56,516 nt of DNA from Bacteroides sp. (GCA_014802045.1 JAAVDA010000033.1:1-56516); one strand, 5' to 3'. Positions 25,521 to 35,074 are shown, numbered from the stretch's first letter. Translations and numbers: made by a program. Notes: a model not told the origin generated them from the sequence alone.

Positions 25521-26369
25521 ATGATAGATATACAAAACATCACATTTGCCTACGGACGGAAAAGCCGCCCGGTGGTCAGCGATTTCTCGCTCCGTATAGA
25601 CACAGGAGGTATCTACGGGCTACTCGGCCGAAACGGAGCCGGCAAATCGACCCTGCTCTATCTGATTGCCGGACTGCTTGCGCCGCAAAAAGGAAGCGTG
25701 AGCATCAACGGTGTCAACACCCGTCTGCGCCGTCCGTCTACCCTCGAAGACATCTTCATCGTGCCCGAAGAATTCTCGCTTCCTCCTATCTCTTTGGGAG
25801 AGTATCTGCGCATCAACTCGCGATTCTATCCCCGCTTCAGCAACGAGGATATGCGTCGAAATCTCGAGACATTTGAGCTCGACCCAACAATAAACCTCGG
25901 CTCCCTGTCAATGGGCCAGAAGAAAAAAGCCTTCATGTGTTTCGCACTTGCATGCAACACCTCCCTGCTGCTCCTTGACGAGCCTACCAACGGCCTCGAC
26001 ATACCGGGCAAAAGCCGCTTCCGCAAATTCGTGGTCAGCGCCATGAACGATGAGCGCACCATCCTCATCTCCACCCACCAGGTGAGAGATATAGACCGGA
26101 TACTCGACCATATCATCATCACCGACAGCAACCGTGTGATATTCGACCGCAGTGTGGCCGACACGCTTTCGCGCCTGCAATTCACCACTACCGAAAACCG
26201 CGCAGAGGCCGAAGATGCCCTGTTCGCACAGCCGTCGGTAGGAGGCTCGGAAATAATCATACCCAACTTCGACGAGACAGAAACCAATCTAAATCTCGAA
26301 ACGCTCTTTGAATTCGCTCTTAAAAATCCGGAGCTGCTCAACGCTCAGTTTACCAACATCAACAAATAA
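25521..26369 (+). CDS. ABC transporter ATP-binding protein
   Basis: A 282-aa ATPase subunit with Walker A GLLGRNGAGKST (about 33-44), an ABC signature of the form LGSLSMGQKKKAF and Walker B LLLLDEPTNGLD, plus the H-loop STHQVRD. The build resembles YtrB/BcrA-type exporters whose genes are controlled by YtrA GntR proteins. It is followed 12 nt later by its likely membrane partner. The substrate is unknown. Confidence 0.93.
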   Translation: MIDIQNITFAYGRKSRPVVSDFSLRIDTGGIYGLLGRNGAGKSTLLYLIAGLLAPQKGSVSINGVNTRLRRPSTLEDIFIVPEEFSLPPISLGEYLRINSRFYPRFSNEDMRRNLETFELDPTINLGSLSMGQKKKAFMCFALACNTSLLLLDEPTNGLDIPGKSRFRKFVVSAMNDERTILISTHQVRDIDRILDHIIITDSNRVIFDRSVADTLSRLQFTTTENRAEAEDALFAQPSVGGSEIIIPNFDETETNLNLETLFEFALKNPELLNAQFTNINK

Positions 26370-26381
26370 TCACACTCCCAC

Positions 26382-27218
26382 ATGAATAAAGAAATAAACC
26401 GCTTCAGCCTGCACCGCATCCTTATGCTCACAGGCATTGAAATAACCGAACGGCGGCGCACCCTGCTGCTTCAGAGCGGCATGATGGCGCTCGTGCTCAT
26501 TGTGGTCGCATGCATTTATGCTTTTTCCAATGACTACTCCTACAGAAGCTATACCGGACTTGGAGATCCAGGCACAACCAATATGATTGGCACTTATCTT
26601 GTGATGCTCTTCATATTCGGAGGACTGAGTGCGTCAATAATGTTTTCTGACCTCGGCAACAAGGAGGGACGAATAAGAATGCTGATGCGTCCGGGACTCG
26701 CTATAGAAAAATTCATATCAAGATGGCTCATATATGTGGTGATATTTATAGCCGTATTCATAGTATCGGTGTGTGTGGCCGACAGCGTGAGATGTCTCGT
26801 TCTCAAAATCCACTTTCCCGAAAGTCATTGCATTATTCCGGTCTATGCCAACATAACTCCTGAGATAATCAGAAATATACTTCCTTTCCACGGACATATT
26901 TTCAAGGCCCTGATATTCGGTCTTGGAATATATCTGGGCTACCAATCGTTTTTCGTGCTCGGCGCCACAATCTGGCCGCGGATGTCGTTTCCGAAAACCT
27001 TCGCCGTATTTACCGGCCTCACATTCGCCTATATCGGAATCATCGCAAGCGTAGCCGAGATATGCAGCGATGGAATGTATTATAGCTCCAAACCGGAATT
27101 TCTCTCCCACAACTGGTTTCTGATAGTTTCACTTCTTATCTACGGTGCCACCCTGCTCAACTACGTGCTGGCTTGGTTGCGACTCGGAGAAACTGAAGTC
27201 ATAACCACTAAACGTTGA
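26382..27218 (+). CDS. ABC-2-like membrane protein (permease partner)
   Basis: A 278-aa integral membrane protein with about six hydrophobic helices (near 30-50, 68-88, 112-132, 182-200, 207-227, 245-265). There is no strong family motif, but position between the ATPase and the GntR gene makes it the likely permease. It has an N-terminal cytosolic segment with EITERRRTLLLQ, as in ABC-2 permeases. The gene ends 4 nt before the GntR gene. Confidence 0.75.
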   Translation: MNKEINRFSLHRILMLTGIEITERRRTLLLQSGMMALVLIVVACIYAFSNDYSYRSYTGLGDPGTTNMIGTYLVMLFIFGGLSASIMFSDLGNKEGRIRMLMRPGLAIEKFISRWLIYVVIFIAVFIVSVCVADSVRCLVLKIHFPESHCIIPVYANITPEIIRNILPFHGHIFKALIFGLGIYLGYQSFFVLGATIWPRMSFPKTFAVFTGLTFAYIGIIASVAEICSDGMYYSSKPEFLSHNWFLIVSLLIYGATLLNYVLAWLRLGETEVITTKR

Positions 27219-27222
27219 CCCT

Positions 27223-27594
27223 ATGGCTCAGACAGCTAAAGCAATCTATCTGCAACTTGCCGATACTATCATGGATGGAATTCTTTCCGGAACATATCAG
27301 CTTTGTGCAAGAGTGCCGTCTGTGAGAGAATTTGCGGCCTCAGTAGAAGTAAATGCCAACACCGTGATGCGTACATATGAATATCTGCAGCAGCTCGGAG
27401 TGATATTCAATAAGCGCGGCATTGGATATTTTGTGGCAGAAAATGCTCCTGAGGTTATCCTCGACAATCGCCGCGAGCTATTCTTCCACACAGAGACTCC
27501 ACTTTTTTTCAGTCGGATGAAGCAGTTTGGCGTAAACCCAGAGACTCTCCGGCAGATGTATGACGACTTTCTAAATCAACCACGTAACGACTAA
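27223..27594 (+). CDS. GntR family regulator (YtrA type)
   Basis: A 123-aa repressor made almost only of the GntR winged helix (IYLQLADTIMDGIL; VPSVREFAASVEVNANTVMRTYEYL), plus a short C-terminal tail, as in the YtrA subfamily. YtrA proteins control ABC-transporter operons and respond to cell-wall-active compounds in Bacillus; that role is only suggested here. The likely operator is at 25484-25507. Confidence 0.92.
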   Translation: MAQTAKAIYLQLADTIMDGILSGTYQLCARVPSVREFAASVEVNANTVMRTYEYLQQLGVIFNKRGIGYFVAENAPEVILDNRRELFFHTETPLFFSRMKQFGVNPETLRQMYDDFLNQPRND

Positions 27595-27602
27595 CCGAAA
27601 CA

Positions 27603-28433
27603 ATGAAACAAACAACCATAGCGATGATCATAATCGCAGTAGCCGGACTAATCTGCGGAATAGCCGCGCTTCTATCCACTCTTGCCATGGCAGAGAAAAT
27701 AAACCGCGTAGATGTGGTGGCTAAGGGCAAGACCACATTTGAGAACCTGCCCGGATTTAAGACTCTCTCATTTGAAAATTGCGGCGAGATAGCTTTCAAC
27801 GACAGCTTCCCGGGCATAAAGATTGTGGTAGACCCTCAAGTGACACAGCCTACAATATCGGCTCCCGAAGAAGTGATGACTTTCATCAACCATGAGATGG
27901 ATGGCGACCTCCTGAAACTCTATCTGCACCCCGACTCTACAATCTATCCATCTGTCGCCAAGAGACATTCTTTCTACGAAATCACTGCCTCAAGCCCTAT
28001 AACCATCACCGTGGGCTCACTCCCTGAGATGATAGACAATAATTGCAATCTATCAATCACGCTCGCGGGCAATCACATGACTCCTGACACTGTGAGAATC
28101 AACACTCCGCGTGCTCTGAATGTGGCCGACTGCTCTTTAGCCAATCTTGAAGTTTCGGGAGACAGATCCGGATATTTCTCCTCGATATCCCTCAACCTCA
28201 CTGGCAACTCCCACATAAACTCGCTCCACACCACAAGGCTGCGCAATATCACACTGACCACCGACTCCACGGCATCGATCGCCTCAATGCTATGGACTGG
28301 AATAAAAGACTATTCCCACAAGCTCAGAATCACCGAAGCCAACATCGGCAAATTTGAATTTATCCCCGCCAAGAATTCGGATATAGCGATAATATCTTCG
28401 GAAAATCTCTCTGCGTCTTTTGCAGCTAATTAA
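27603..28433 (+). CDS. Membrane-anchored DUF2807-like protein
   Basis: A 276-aa protein with one N-terminal membrane helix (about 5-30, AMIIIAVAGLICGIAALL), then a beta-helix-like repetitive body rich in Ser, Thr and Asn. This resembles DUF2807 'auto-transporter adhesin head-like' proteins often found in such GntR/ABC operons. Role unknown; the body is probably periplasmic. It is the last gene of the operon, 8 nt after the GntR gene. Confidence 0.65.
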   Translation: MKQTTIAMIIIAVAGLICGIAALLSTLAMAEKINRVDVVAKGKTTFENLPGFKTLSFENCGEIAFNDSFPGIKIVVDPQVTQPTISAPEEVMTFINHEMDGDLLKLYLHPDSTIYPSVAKRHSFYEITASSPITITVGSLPEMIDNNCNLSITLAGNHMTPDTVRINTPRALNVADCSLANLEVSGDRSGYFSSISLNLTGNSHINSLHTTRLRNITLTTDSTASIASMLWTGIKDYSHKLRITEANIGKFEFIPAKNSDIAIISSENLSASFAAN

Positions 28434-28450
28434 AAAACGATTACCTTTGC
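28419..28450 (+). promoter_or_regulatory. Promoter of the TM2-domain gene
   Basis: TTTG (28419-28422), 20 nt, TACCTTTG (28443-28450); the -33 box lies within the end of the previous gene. Confidence 0.65.
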
Positions 28451-28467
28451 CATAAACATCTCTACTT

Positions 28468-28920
28468 ATGGACGAAATGAAAAAATGCCCCTATTGCGGC
28501 GAAGAAATCAGAAAAGAGGCTGTGAAATGCCGCTACTGCCTTAGCGACCTGTCGCAGCACACCTACAGCCAGACTCCCCCGCCACCTCCAAACTACGGAG
28601 CTTATGGATTCTCTCAATCCTATAACCAGACAAATCCCCGCATTTCTCCCTGGGAAGCGAACGATGCTTTTGCCGACGGTCCGGAGGGTAAAAGCCGTGG
28701 AGTGGCAGCCCTGCTCGCCCTCTTTCTCGGATGGCTCGGAGTGCACTACTTCTATCTCGGAAAGCCTACCGGCGGCATAGTCTTTGTAATTCTCTCACTG
28801 CTGTCGTGCACATCAATCCCTGCAATCCTCGGTCTGATTCAAGCCATAATGATGTTTTGCATGACCAATCAGGACTTCCGCAACCGTTATGTAATCACCC
28901 CCTCTTCATTCCCCTTCTGA
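28468..28920 (+). CDS. Zinc-ribbon TM2-domain protein
   Basis: A 150-aa membrane protein. Residues 7-27 form a zinc ribbon (CPYC and CRYC pairs), followed by a Pro/Tyr-rich linker (QTPPPPPNYGAYG). A TM2 domain follows (about 78-135): two helices around the conserved GWLGVHYFYLGKPTGGI. TM2 proteins are of unknown function in bacteria. A second in-frame Met (residue 4) is also possible as start. A single gene between its own promoter and a terminator. Confidence 0.88.
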   Translation: MDEMKKCPYCGEEIRKEAVKCRYCLSDLSQHTYSQTPPPPPNYGAYGFSQSYNQTNPRISPWEANDAFADGPEGKSRGVAALLALFLGWLGVHYFYLGKPTGGIVFVILSLLSCTSIPAILGLIQAIMMFCMTNQDFRNRYVITPSSFPF

Positions 28921-28940
28921 TTCACCATTACCTAATAAAT

Positions 28941-28970
28941 AAAAATGCCCGCTTTGGCGGGCATTTTTAT
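28941..28970. terminator. Bidirectional intrinsic terminator
   Basis: AAAAATGCCCGC (28941-28952) pairs with GCGGGCATTTTT (28957-28968) around a TTTG loop. The A and T runs on either side make it work for both the TM2 gene (+) and the alkaline phosphatase operon (-). Confidence 0.92.
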
Positions 28971-28996
28971 TATAGTGACTCGGGAGAAATAGATGT

Positions 28997-30334
28997 TCAC
29001 TCCATGATGAGGCGAGGAATATCGGAGTTTTCAAGCACTCGTCCGAATTTGTCGGCACCCACACCTACGGCGTAGATTCCCACCGGATTGCCTGTATGAT
29101 TATTCGTAATCCAGCGGAAACCGAGCGCAGAGCTTACGGCGTTGAAGAGCTCTTCGGTAAACTTCGCATAGCTGGCATAGAGTGTGCGCTGCTCAGCTCC
29201 GTTATTGCCGGCCACTTCATTTTCAAACAGAGTCTTGATTGCCTCCATCTTCTTGTCGGAGAGCTTTATGCCGCTGCCAAGGCTGAAATAATGTTCGAGA
29301 ATCGGAAGAAACTGTTCCCATGTGGCATTGGGATTAGACTTCATGTAGTCTCTGAACCATTCGTTGAAACGGTCTTTTGAGATACGCTGGAAATCAATGG
29401 CAGGGAGAGTTTCCCACTTTCCGGTTGTAGCCATGCCACCGGTATCATGGTCGGCTGTCACCACAATTAAAGTCTCATCCGGATGCTGAAGATAAAAGTC
29501 GTAGGCTTTTGCAAGAGTGTTATTAAACATAATCATCTCTTTCACCACCGTAGCCGGATCGTTGGAATGAGCTGCGTGGTCAATGCTTCCACCCTCAACC
29601 ATCATGAAGAATTTTTCGGGAGTGTATTTCTGCATATGGTCCAGACAGAGATCCATCATCACGGGGAGAGTGAGCACACCCTTGATAGAGTCTATGGCAT
29701 ATCCAATCTCATTTTTGTGTATCGTGTCTGTATTTAGAAGGAGGATGCGGCGTGAGTCGGCATTGCGGCATGCTTCTTCACCGTACACCACCCTTACACC
29801 TGCTTTCTCAAACTCTGCCTCAAGACCGGCAGAGCCACGAAGACCTGCCCCACCGATAAACTCATAGTCAGATGCCATGGCATCGCGGGCAATCTCATCA
29901 AACATCTTGCGGTTTGGCACATGGGCATAGAAAGCAGCCGGAGTAGCATCGTCTGGAGCCACTGTGGTGATAAGCCCCACACCATAGCCATCATCATGGA
30001 GAATCTTGGCAATGGAGGTCACAGCGGTGGAGTCGGGAGCCATACCTATCATATAGTTTTTCGTCTTTGTCCCGGTGGCAAGAGCTGTGCCGGAGGCAGC
30101 CGAATCTGTGACTGGTGAAGAAGCCGACACAGTCGAAGCGATACCGATAGCCGGAAAAGTCATCATCAGGGGGCGCGCATCCGGATTACCGGTCACGGCA
30201 CGAAGATAATTCTTGGTGGCGATAGCATGTCCCATGCCCATACCGTCGCCAATGAAATAGAAGATGTAGCGGGGAGCGGCCTGCAGGGCTACGGCCACCA
30301 ATGCCGCGAGCAAAAGAGCGAAGTGTCTTTTCAT
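28997..30334 (-). CDS. Alkaline phosphatase
   Basis: A 445-aa exported phosphomonoesterase with signal peptide (MKRHFALLLAALVAVALQA). Active-site motifs: metal-binding IGDGMG, the catalytic Ser in VTDSAASGTALATGTKTKN, GGSIDHAAHSND and VTADHDTGG. It releases phosphate from organic phosphates in the periplasm. The ATG at 30334 is chosen because it opens the signal peptide; an upstream TTG (30349) adds only five residues. It lies 27 nt after tsaB on the same strand, and an operon is likely. Confidence 0.93.
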   Translation of the reverse strand: MKRHFALLLAALVAVALQAAPRYIFYFIGDGMGMGHAIATKNYLRAVTGNPDARPLMMTFPAIGIASTVSASSPVTDSAASGTALATGTKTKNYMIGMAPDSTAVTSIAKILHDDGYGVGLITTVAPDDATPAAFYAHVPNRKMFDEIARDAMASDYEFIGGAGLRGSAGLEAEFEKAGVRVVYGEEACRNADSRRILLLNTDTIHKNEIGYAIDSIKGVLTLPVMMDLCLDHMQKYTPEKFFMMVEGGSIDHAAHSNDPATVVKEMIMFNNTLAKAYDFYLQHPDETLIVVTADHDTGGMATTGKWETLPAIDFQRISKDRFNEWFRDYMKSNPNATWEQFLPILEHYFSLGSGIKLSDKKMEAIKTLFENEVAGNNGAEQRTLYASYAKFTEELFNAVSSALGFRWITNNHTGNPVGIYAVGVGADKFGRVLENSDIPRLIME

Positions 30335-30361
30335 AATGATATTGAGCAAATTGAATGGTTG

Positions 30362-31054
30362 TCAGATTTTAGGTTTGGCCACAGTGGCTTGAAACTCCTT
30401 GCGATACCACGGAGTGCTGTATGCCAGGTCCAGAAACTCGCGGCGGCTCCATGCAATCTCCGAAAGAGCGAGCATATCCACAGCCAGTGGCTTAATGTCA
30501 GCAACAAACTCGGCGTTGGGGGAGGAAATGAGTTCGCGGGCCTTGTCGCTCCCGTTGCCGAAAAACATCACCGGCGCCTCACTGAGAAAGGAAGCATAGC
30601 TGTCGGCATCGAGTATCAGAGGCTGGGGTTCCATAAGCGGAGTGAGAGCCGAATCATACACAGCCGTAAACACCTCCATGCGCCGCGCATCAATCATAGG
30701 GGCATAGAGCGCATTTTCCGGAATTTCCCGGCCTGAAAACATCACCGACACCGCAAGAAGTTTAAGGGTGTCAACTCCAATCAGAGGGATTCCGAGGGCA
30801 AATGCAAGTCCCTTGGCCTCCGACAGACCTATACGCAGCCCCGTGTAACTGCCGGGGCCCATAGACACCGCCACTGCATCAAGCTTAAGTTCGAGCTCGC
30901 GCAGCCGGTCAAGGCAATCTTTTATGAAATCACTCAGCAGAGCCGCATGATTGCGGCCTGTGAAATCCTCGCGATGACACAATATGCCCCCTTCGGCCGT
31001 AAGGGCCACGGAGCACACATCGGTAGATGTATCTATATTAAGAATTACAGCCAT
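30362..31054 (-). CDS. tsaB: tRNA threonylcarbamoyladenosine biosynthesis protein TsaB
   Basis: A 230-aa cytosolic protein of the actin/Hsp70-like fold that scaffolds TsaD and TsaE in making t6A37 on ANN-reading tRNAs. The conserved N-terminus ILNIDTSTDVCSVAL, the motif AVSMGPGSYTGLRIGL and the segment AKGLAFALGIPLIGV are complete. A -7 box TAACTTTG (31078-31071) lies 17 nt upstream. It is followed by the alkaline phosphatase gene, an unrelated partner. Confidence 0.94.
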   Translation of the reverse strand: MAVILNIDTSTDVCSVALTAEGGILCHREDFTGRNHAALLSDFIKDCLDRLRELELKLDAVAVSMGPGSYTGLRIGLSEAKGLAFALGIPLIGVDTLKLLAVSVMFSGREIPENALYAPMIDARRMEVFTAVYDSALTPLMEPQPLILDADSYASFLSEAPVMFFGNGSDKARELISSPNAEFVADIKPLAVDMLALSEIAWSRREFLDLAYSTPWYRKEFQATVAKPKI

Positions 31055-31070
31055 TGCAAAATTTTTTACG

Positions 31071-31107
31071 CAAAGTTACGATATTTCGTGCTTTTCTCGT
31101 ACTTTTG
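31071..31107. promoter_or_regulatory. Divergent -7 boxes for tsaB and yicC
   Basis: The minus strand has TAACTTTG (31078-31071) facing tsaB, and the plus strand has TACTTTTG (31100-31107) facing yicC. Clear TTTG -33 boxes were not seen at the expected distances for either. Confidence 0.5.
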
Positions 31108-31123
31108 TGAAAAATAAACACGT

Positions 31124-32005
31124 ATGCTCTTATCAATGACAGGCTTCGGCAAGGCAGTTGTCGAGGTTGCAAATAAAAAAATCACCGTCGAGGTGAAATC
31201 GCTCAACAGCAAGCAGCTCGACCTCTCCCTGCGGCTTCCGTCGGCTTATCGCGATCAGGAAGCCGAGCTACGCACTCTTCTGTCTCGCTCGTTAGAGCGA
31301 GGTAAGGCCGAAGCAAGTGTGTATGTGGAAACCATATGCGACGACCCGTCGGCCACATTCAATGTAGCCCTGCTTAAATCATACAAGCTGCGGCTTGAAG
31401 AGGCCTCCGAAGCAATCGGCGTAAAGATTCCTGACAACTATGATTGGCTCAGCATATTGCTGAAACTACCCGACGCGTTGAGAAGCGATGCCCCTGCAGA
31501 AGTGGCCGATGAAGAGAAGAAGGCTCTGCAAAGCGCTATCGTTCAGGCTGTGGAGGCACTCACCAACTTCAGACGGAAAGAGGGAGAGAAGCTCGAACGC
31601 TTCTTTGCCGACCGCATTGACCGCATCACTGCTCTTCTTGACGAAGTGCCGGCCTATGAGACCGAACGCGTGGCAAAAATACGCGGACGCATTGAGGAGG
31701 GACTCTCCAAACTGGCCGGAGTGGATATTGACCGCGGCCGTCTGGAGCAGGAGATGATCTATTACATTGAGAAGCTCGACATCAACGAGGAGAAACAACG
31801 CCTGGCGCAACATCTCAACTATTTCACCGAAACAATGCACACTCCCCAGTCGCAAGGCAAGAAGCTTGGCTTCATAAGTCAGGAAATGGGTCGCGAAATC
31901 AACACCCTCGGCTCAAAAAGCAATCATGCGGAGCTACAGAAATTAGTGGTGATGATGAAAGATGAGCTCGAACAGATAAAGGAACAAGTGCTCAACGTGT
32001 TATGA
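31124..32005 (+). CDS. yicC: YicC family endoribonuclease
   Basis: A 293-aa protein of the YicC family, shown in E. coli to be an endoribonuclease acting on small RNAs. The N-terminus LSMTGFGKAVVEV with VEVKSLNSKQLDL, and the C-terminal QGKKLGFISQEMGREINT and KDELEQIKEQVLNV, are the conserved ends. Adjacency to gmk is conserved in many bacteria. Its stop overlaps the gmk ATG by 4 bases. Confidence 0.94.
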   Translation: MLLSMTGFGKAVVEVANKKITVEVKSLNSKQLDLSLRLPSAYRDQEAELRTLLSRSLERGKAEASVYVETICDDPSATFNVALLKSYKLRLEEASEAIGVKIPDNYDWLSILLKLPDALRSDAPAEVADEEKKALQSAIVQAVEALTNFRRKEGEKLERFFADRIDRITALLDEVPAYETERVAKIRGRIEEGLSKLAGVDIDRGRLEQEMIYYIEKLDINEEKQRLAQHLNYFTETMHTPQSQGKKLGFISQEMGREINTLGSKSNHAELQKLVVMMKDELEQIKEQVLNVL

Positions 32006-32574
32006 AAGCCGGAAAAATTATAATCATCAGCGCGCCGTCTGGGTGCGGAAAATCTACAATAATCAACGCCCTCCTGAAAAAAGGAGAAATCGACATGGAA
32101 TTTTCAGTGTCGGCCACCAATCGTCCGCCCCGCGACGGAGAGAAGCACGGGGTGAACTACTGGTTTCTTACCGACGAGGAATTTCACAATGCCATTGCCA
32201 ACGGCGAATTTGTGGAATATGAAGAGGTATATCCCGGACGCTTCTACGGCACTCTTCGCCGCGAAGTGGAACGCCGTTGTGAAGAGGGCCATAATGTGAT
32301 TCTCGATATCGATGTGAAGGGAGGAGTAAATGTAAAGAAAATGTTCGGCAACCGTGCGCTGAGCCTTTTCATCGAGCCTCCAAGCATCGAGGAACTCCGC
32401 AACCGCCTCATATCGCGCGCCACAGATTCCATGGAAGAAATTGAGAAACGTGTGGGAAAAGCCGCCTACGAACTCAGCTTCGCTCCACAATATGACGCAC
32501 GCGTAGTCAACGACAATCTTGACGAAGCCATTGCCCGGACCGACCGCATAATAAAGGATTTTATAGCGAAATGA
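32002..32574 (+). CDS. gmk: Guanylate kinase
   Basis: A 190-aa cytosolic enzyme converting GMP and ATP to GDP and ADP. The P-loop SAPSGCGKST lies at about 9-18. The GMP-binding region contains SATNRPPRDGEKHGVNYWF and EYEEVYPGRFYGT, and the lid contains RATDSMEEIEKR. Overlaps yicC and nadD by 4 bases each, so the three are translationally coupled. Confidence 0.97.
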   Translation: MKAGKIIIISAPSGCGKSTIINALLKKGEIDMEFSVSATNRPPRDGEKHGVNYWFLTDEEFHNAIANGEFVEYEEVYPGRFYGTLRREVERRCEEGHNVILDIDVKGGVNVKKMFGNRALSLFIEPPSIEELRNRLISRATDSMEEIEKRVGKAAYELSFAPQYDARVVNDNLDEAIARTDRIIKDFIAK

Positions 32575-33158
32575 CCACAATAGGGCTGCTTGGCGGATCA
32601 TTCAATCCGATTCATACCGGACATATGATTGTAGCATCATATGTGGCTCAGTTCGGTCCGGTAGACGAGGTGTGGTTCGTGCTCTCTCCCCGCAATCCGC
32701 TAAAAGACCCTGCCCTGCTCGCCCCTGATGCCGATCGTCTTGAGATGCTTCGCATCGCTGTGGAGTCAAACACCAGCCTGCCTCTGAAAGTGAGCGACAT
32801 AGAGCTGTCGCTTCCACGTCCCTCTTATACGATAGATACCTTGAGAACCCTCTCGGATATGTATCCTGAGCATAGGTTCGTATGGATAACGGGCTCGGAT
32901 ACGCTTCCCCAGCTCCACCGCTGGAAAAATTGGGAAGAAATAACCGGCGACTACGGCATGATAGTCTATCCGCGTCCGGGGTTTCCTGTGAAAGAACCAC
33001 TGCCGGAAGGTGTCAGGATTGTTGACGCTCCTCAGGTGGAAATCTCCAGCACATTCATAAGAGAGGCCATCGCCTCTGGAAAAAACATGACATATTTTCT
33101 GACGCAGGGGGTGGAGAACTTTATTCTTGCCCGCGGCATATACAAATCGAAACAATGA
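32571..33158 (+). CDS. nadD: Nicotinate-nucleotide adenylyltransferase
   Basis: A 195-aa enzyme forming deamido-NAD from nicotinate mononucleotide and ATP. The nucleotidyltransferase motif is GGSFNPIHTGHM (residues 8-19), the second motif is SSTFIREAIASG, and WITGSDTLPQLHRWKNWEEI lies between (quoted in pieces: WITGSDTL, HRWKNW). Complete length. Coupled to gmk and to the next gene by 4-base overlaps. Confidence 0.96.
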   Translation: MTTIGLLGGSFNPIHTGHMIVASYVAQFGPVDEVWFVLSPRNPLKDPALLAPDADRLEMLRIAVESNTSLPLKVSDIELSLPRPSYTIDTLRTLSDMYPEHRFVWITGSDTLPQLHRWKNWEEITGDYGMIVYPRPGFPVKEPLPEGVRIVDAPQVEISSTFIREAIASGKNMTYFLTQGVENFILARGIYKSKQ

Positions 33159-33688
33159 ACACAACTGCATTGACACCCAACGCACTCGCTTTTCTGGCAC
33201 TGTGCAATGAATATTGCGTGGCCGCCGAAAACGCACGCGAAGCCGAGCGCGACGAATTTGTAGCCACTATGCTCCGGTTGCTTCCGAGATTATATATTGC
33301 CGCCAGCGATCTGCGCGCGGCTGACAACGACGGAATAGAAGAACCTGCAGATGCCTATCTCACTCCGGTGCTGGAGGAAGACTACTACGACTCCGTGAGA
33401 ACCGGCATTGAGGAACTGATGGGTTCGGATGACACATATCTCGAAGTGTTTGAGGAAGATATGAAATATTCCGACACTCCGATTGCAGCAAGTGTGTCGG
33501 AAGGACTCACAGATATATTCCAGTCGCTCTACAATCTGCTTGAAAACATAAAAAGCGCACCCGACCATGTGACTCTATCAGCTCTTGTGGCCGCAAAAGA
33601 AGATTTCGAAAGCTACTGGAGCAGGATACTCTGCAATGTAATGCGTGCGCTCAACAATATTAGATACTCACCCGACACTGAAATCTGA
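33155..33688 (+). CDS. DUF5063 domain protein
   Basis: A 177-aa acidic, helical cytosolic protein matching DUF5063 (LTPNALAFLALCNEYCVAAENA; EDYYDSVRTGIEELMG). Function unknown. It starts inside the end of nadD (4-base overlap) and ends 8 nt before the M18 peptidase. It has no membrane or signal segment. Confidence 0.75.
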   Translation: MNTTALTPNALAFLALCNEYCVAAENAREAERDEFVATMLRLLPRLYIAASDLRAADNDGIEEPADAYLTPVLEEDYYDSVRTGIEELMGSDDTYLEVFEEDMKYSDTPIAASVSEGLTDIFQSLYNLLENIKSAPDHVTLSALVAAKEDFESYWSRILCNVMRALNNIRYSPDTEI

Positions 33689-33696
33689 CACTCATA

Positions 33697-34998
33697 ATGT
33701 ACGACAAATCTGCTTACTACTCCGACGAACTGATGGAGTTTCTGAATCGCTCCGTGGTCAATTTTTATGCGGTCGACACTGTGCGCCACCGTCTTGAGCT
33801 TGAGGGATTCGTGCGCCTGGATCCGCGCGACGCCTGGACTCTTGAAAAAGGAGGACGCTACTATATGACCAAAAATGACTCGGCAATATTCGCCTTTGTT
33901 GTTGGCGAATCTGATGCATCAGAGGGCTACCGTATTATATCCGCCCACAGCGATTCGCCGGGATTCAGAGTGAAACCCAACGCCGAAATGGTGTGCGACG
34001 GCGGAGTGGTGAAGCTCAACACCGAAGTGTATGGCGGACCGATTCTCTACACCTGGTTCGACCGTCCGCTCTCCCTCGCCGGAAGAGTGATTCTCCGCTC
34101 AAACGACCCGCTCAATCCTACCACCCGTCTGGTTAAATTTGACCGTCCGCTGCTCACCATCCCTCATCTGGCAATTCATTTCAACCGTGCTGTGAACGAC
34201 GGAAACCCTCTCTCCAGACAGAAAGATATGTTGCCGGTGATAGGCAAAGTGAAGAGTGCTAAGGATGCCAAAGGACTCGTGACACGTCTGGTTGCAGATG
34301 AAATTGGAGTCGATCCGGAACTGATACTCGACTATGACCTCTCGCTGTTCGACACCACACCTGCCTCGCTCGAAGGGATGGAGGGTGAGTTTATCTCCTC
34401 CGGACGTCTTGACGATCTCAGCATGGTTCATGCAGCTATGACCGCGCTGCTCGAGAGCGACAATATGAGTGCGACACGCGTAATGGCCATATTCGACAAC
34501 GAAGAAACCGGCTCTGGCACCAAGCAGGGAGCTGCCTCACCCGTGCTCTGCAATCTGCTTCACCGCATAAATGCCTCTATCGGAGGGTCGGAGGAGGATT
34601 ATCTGAGAGCTATTGCATCATCTTTCATGGTGTCGGCAGACAATGCCCATGCAATCCACCCCAATTATCCCGAGAAGCAGGATCCCACCAATCATCCGGT
34701 GGTGGGTGGCGGGCCTGTCATAAAAATCAATGCCAACTGCAAATACATGACCGATGCAGATAGTGCGGCTGTGTTCCGCACCATATGCGAGCGCGCCGAG
34801 GTGCCCTATCAGTATTTCGTGAACCATAGCGATGTGGCCGGCGGTTCGACTCTCGGCAATATCCTCACATCTCAGATAGACCTTCGCGGGGTAGACATGG
34901 GAGCCGGCATCTGGGCCATGCATTCTGTGCGTGAAACAGCATCAATAGACGACCACGTATATATAATCCGAGCTTTCACAGAATTCTACAACTGCTGA
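33697..34998 (+). CDS. apeB: M18 family aminopeptidase
   Basis: A 433-aa cytosolic zinc aminopeptidase of the aspartyl aminopeptidase family. The zinc ligands and catalytic residues lie in SAHSDSPGFRVKP, FDNEETGSGTKQGA, SADNAHAIHPN and the C-terminal NHSDVAGGSTLGN. The length is normal. It is the last gene of the yicC-gmk-nadD-DUF5063 run. Confidence 0.94.
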   Translation: MYDKSAYYSDELMEFLNRSVVNFYAVDTVRHRLELEGFVRLDPRDAWTLEKGGRYYMTKNDSAIFAFVVGESDASEGYRIISAHSDSPGFRVKPNAEMVCDGGVVKLNTEVYGGPILYTWFDRPLSLAGRVILRSNDPLNPTTRLVKFDRPLLTIPHLAIHFNRAVNDGNPLSRQKDMLPVIGKVKSAKDAKGLVTRLVADEIGVDPELILDYDLSLFDTTPASLEGMEGEFISSGRLDDLSMVHAAMTALLESDNMSATRVMAIFDNEETGSGTKQGAASPVLCNLLHRINASIGGSEEDYLRAIASSFMVSADNAHAIHPNYPEKQDPTNHPVVGGGPVIKINANCKYMTDADSAAVFRTICERAEVPYQYFVNHSDVAGGSTLGNILTSQIDLRGVDMGAGIWAMHSVRETASIDDHVYIIRAFTEFYNC

Positions 34999-35039
34999 TA
35001 CGCCAACCCCTCATCCATATTCCACGATGGAATGACACA

Positions 35040-35074
35040 CCACGGGGAGACATCTATCGGATGTCTCCCCGTGG
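35040..35074. terminator. Strong hairpin between convergent genes
   Basis: A perfect 15-bp stem (35040-35054 with 35060-35074) and a 5-nt loop sit between apeB (+) and fkp (-). No T run follows on either strand, so it is not a textbook terminator. It probably still marks transcript ends. Confidence 0.5.

Noticed and set aside
35040..35074. The 15-bp hairpin as a small RNA gene
   Set aside because: It lies between convergent genes without a promoter; a transcript-end hairpin is simpler.
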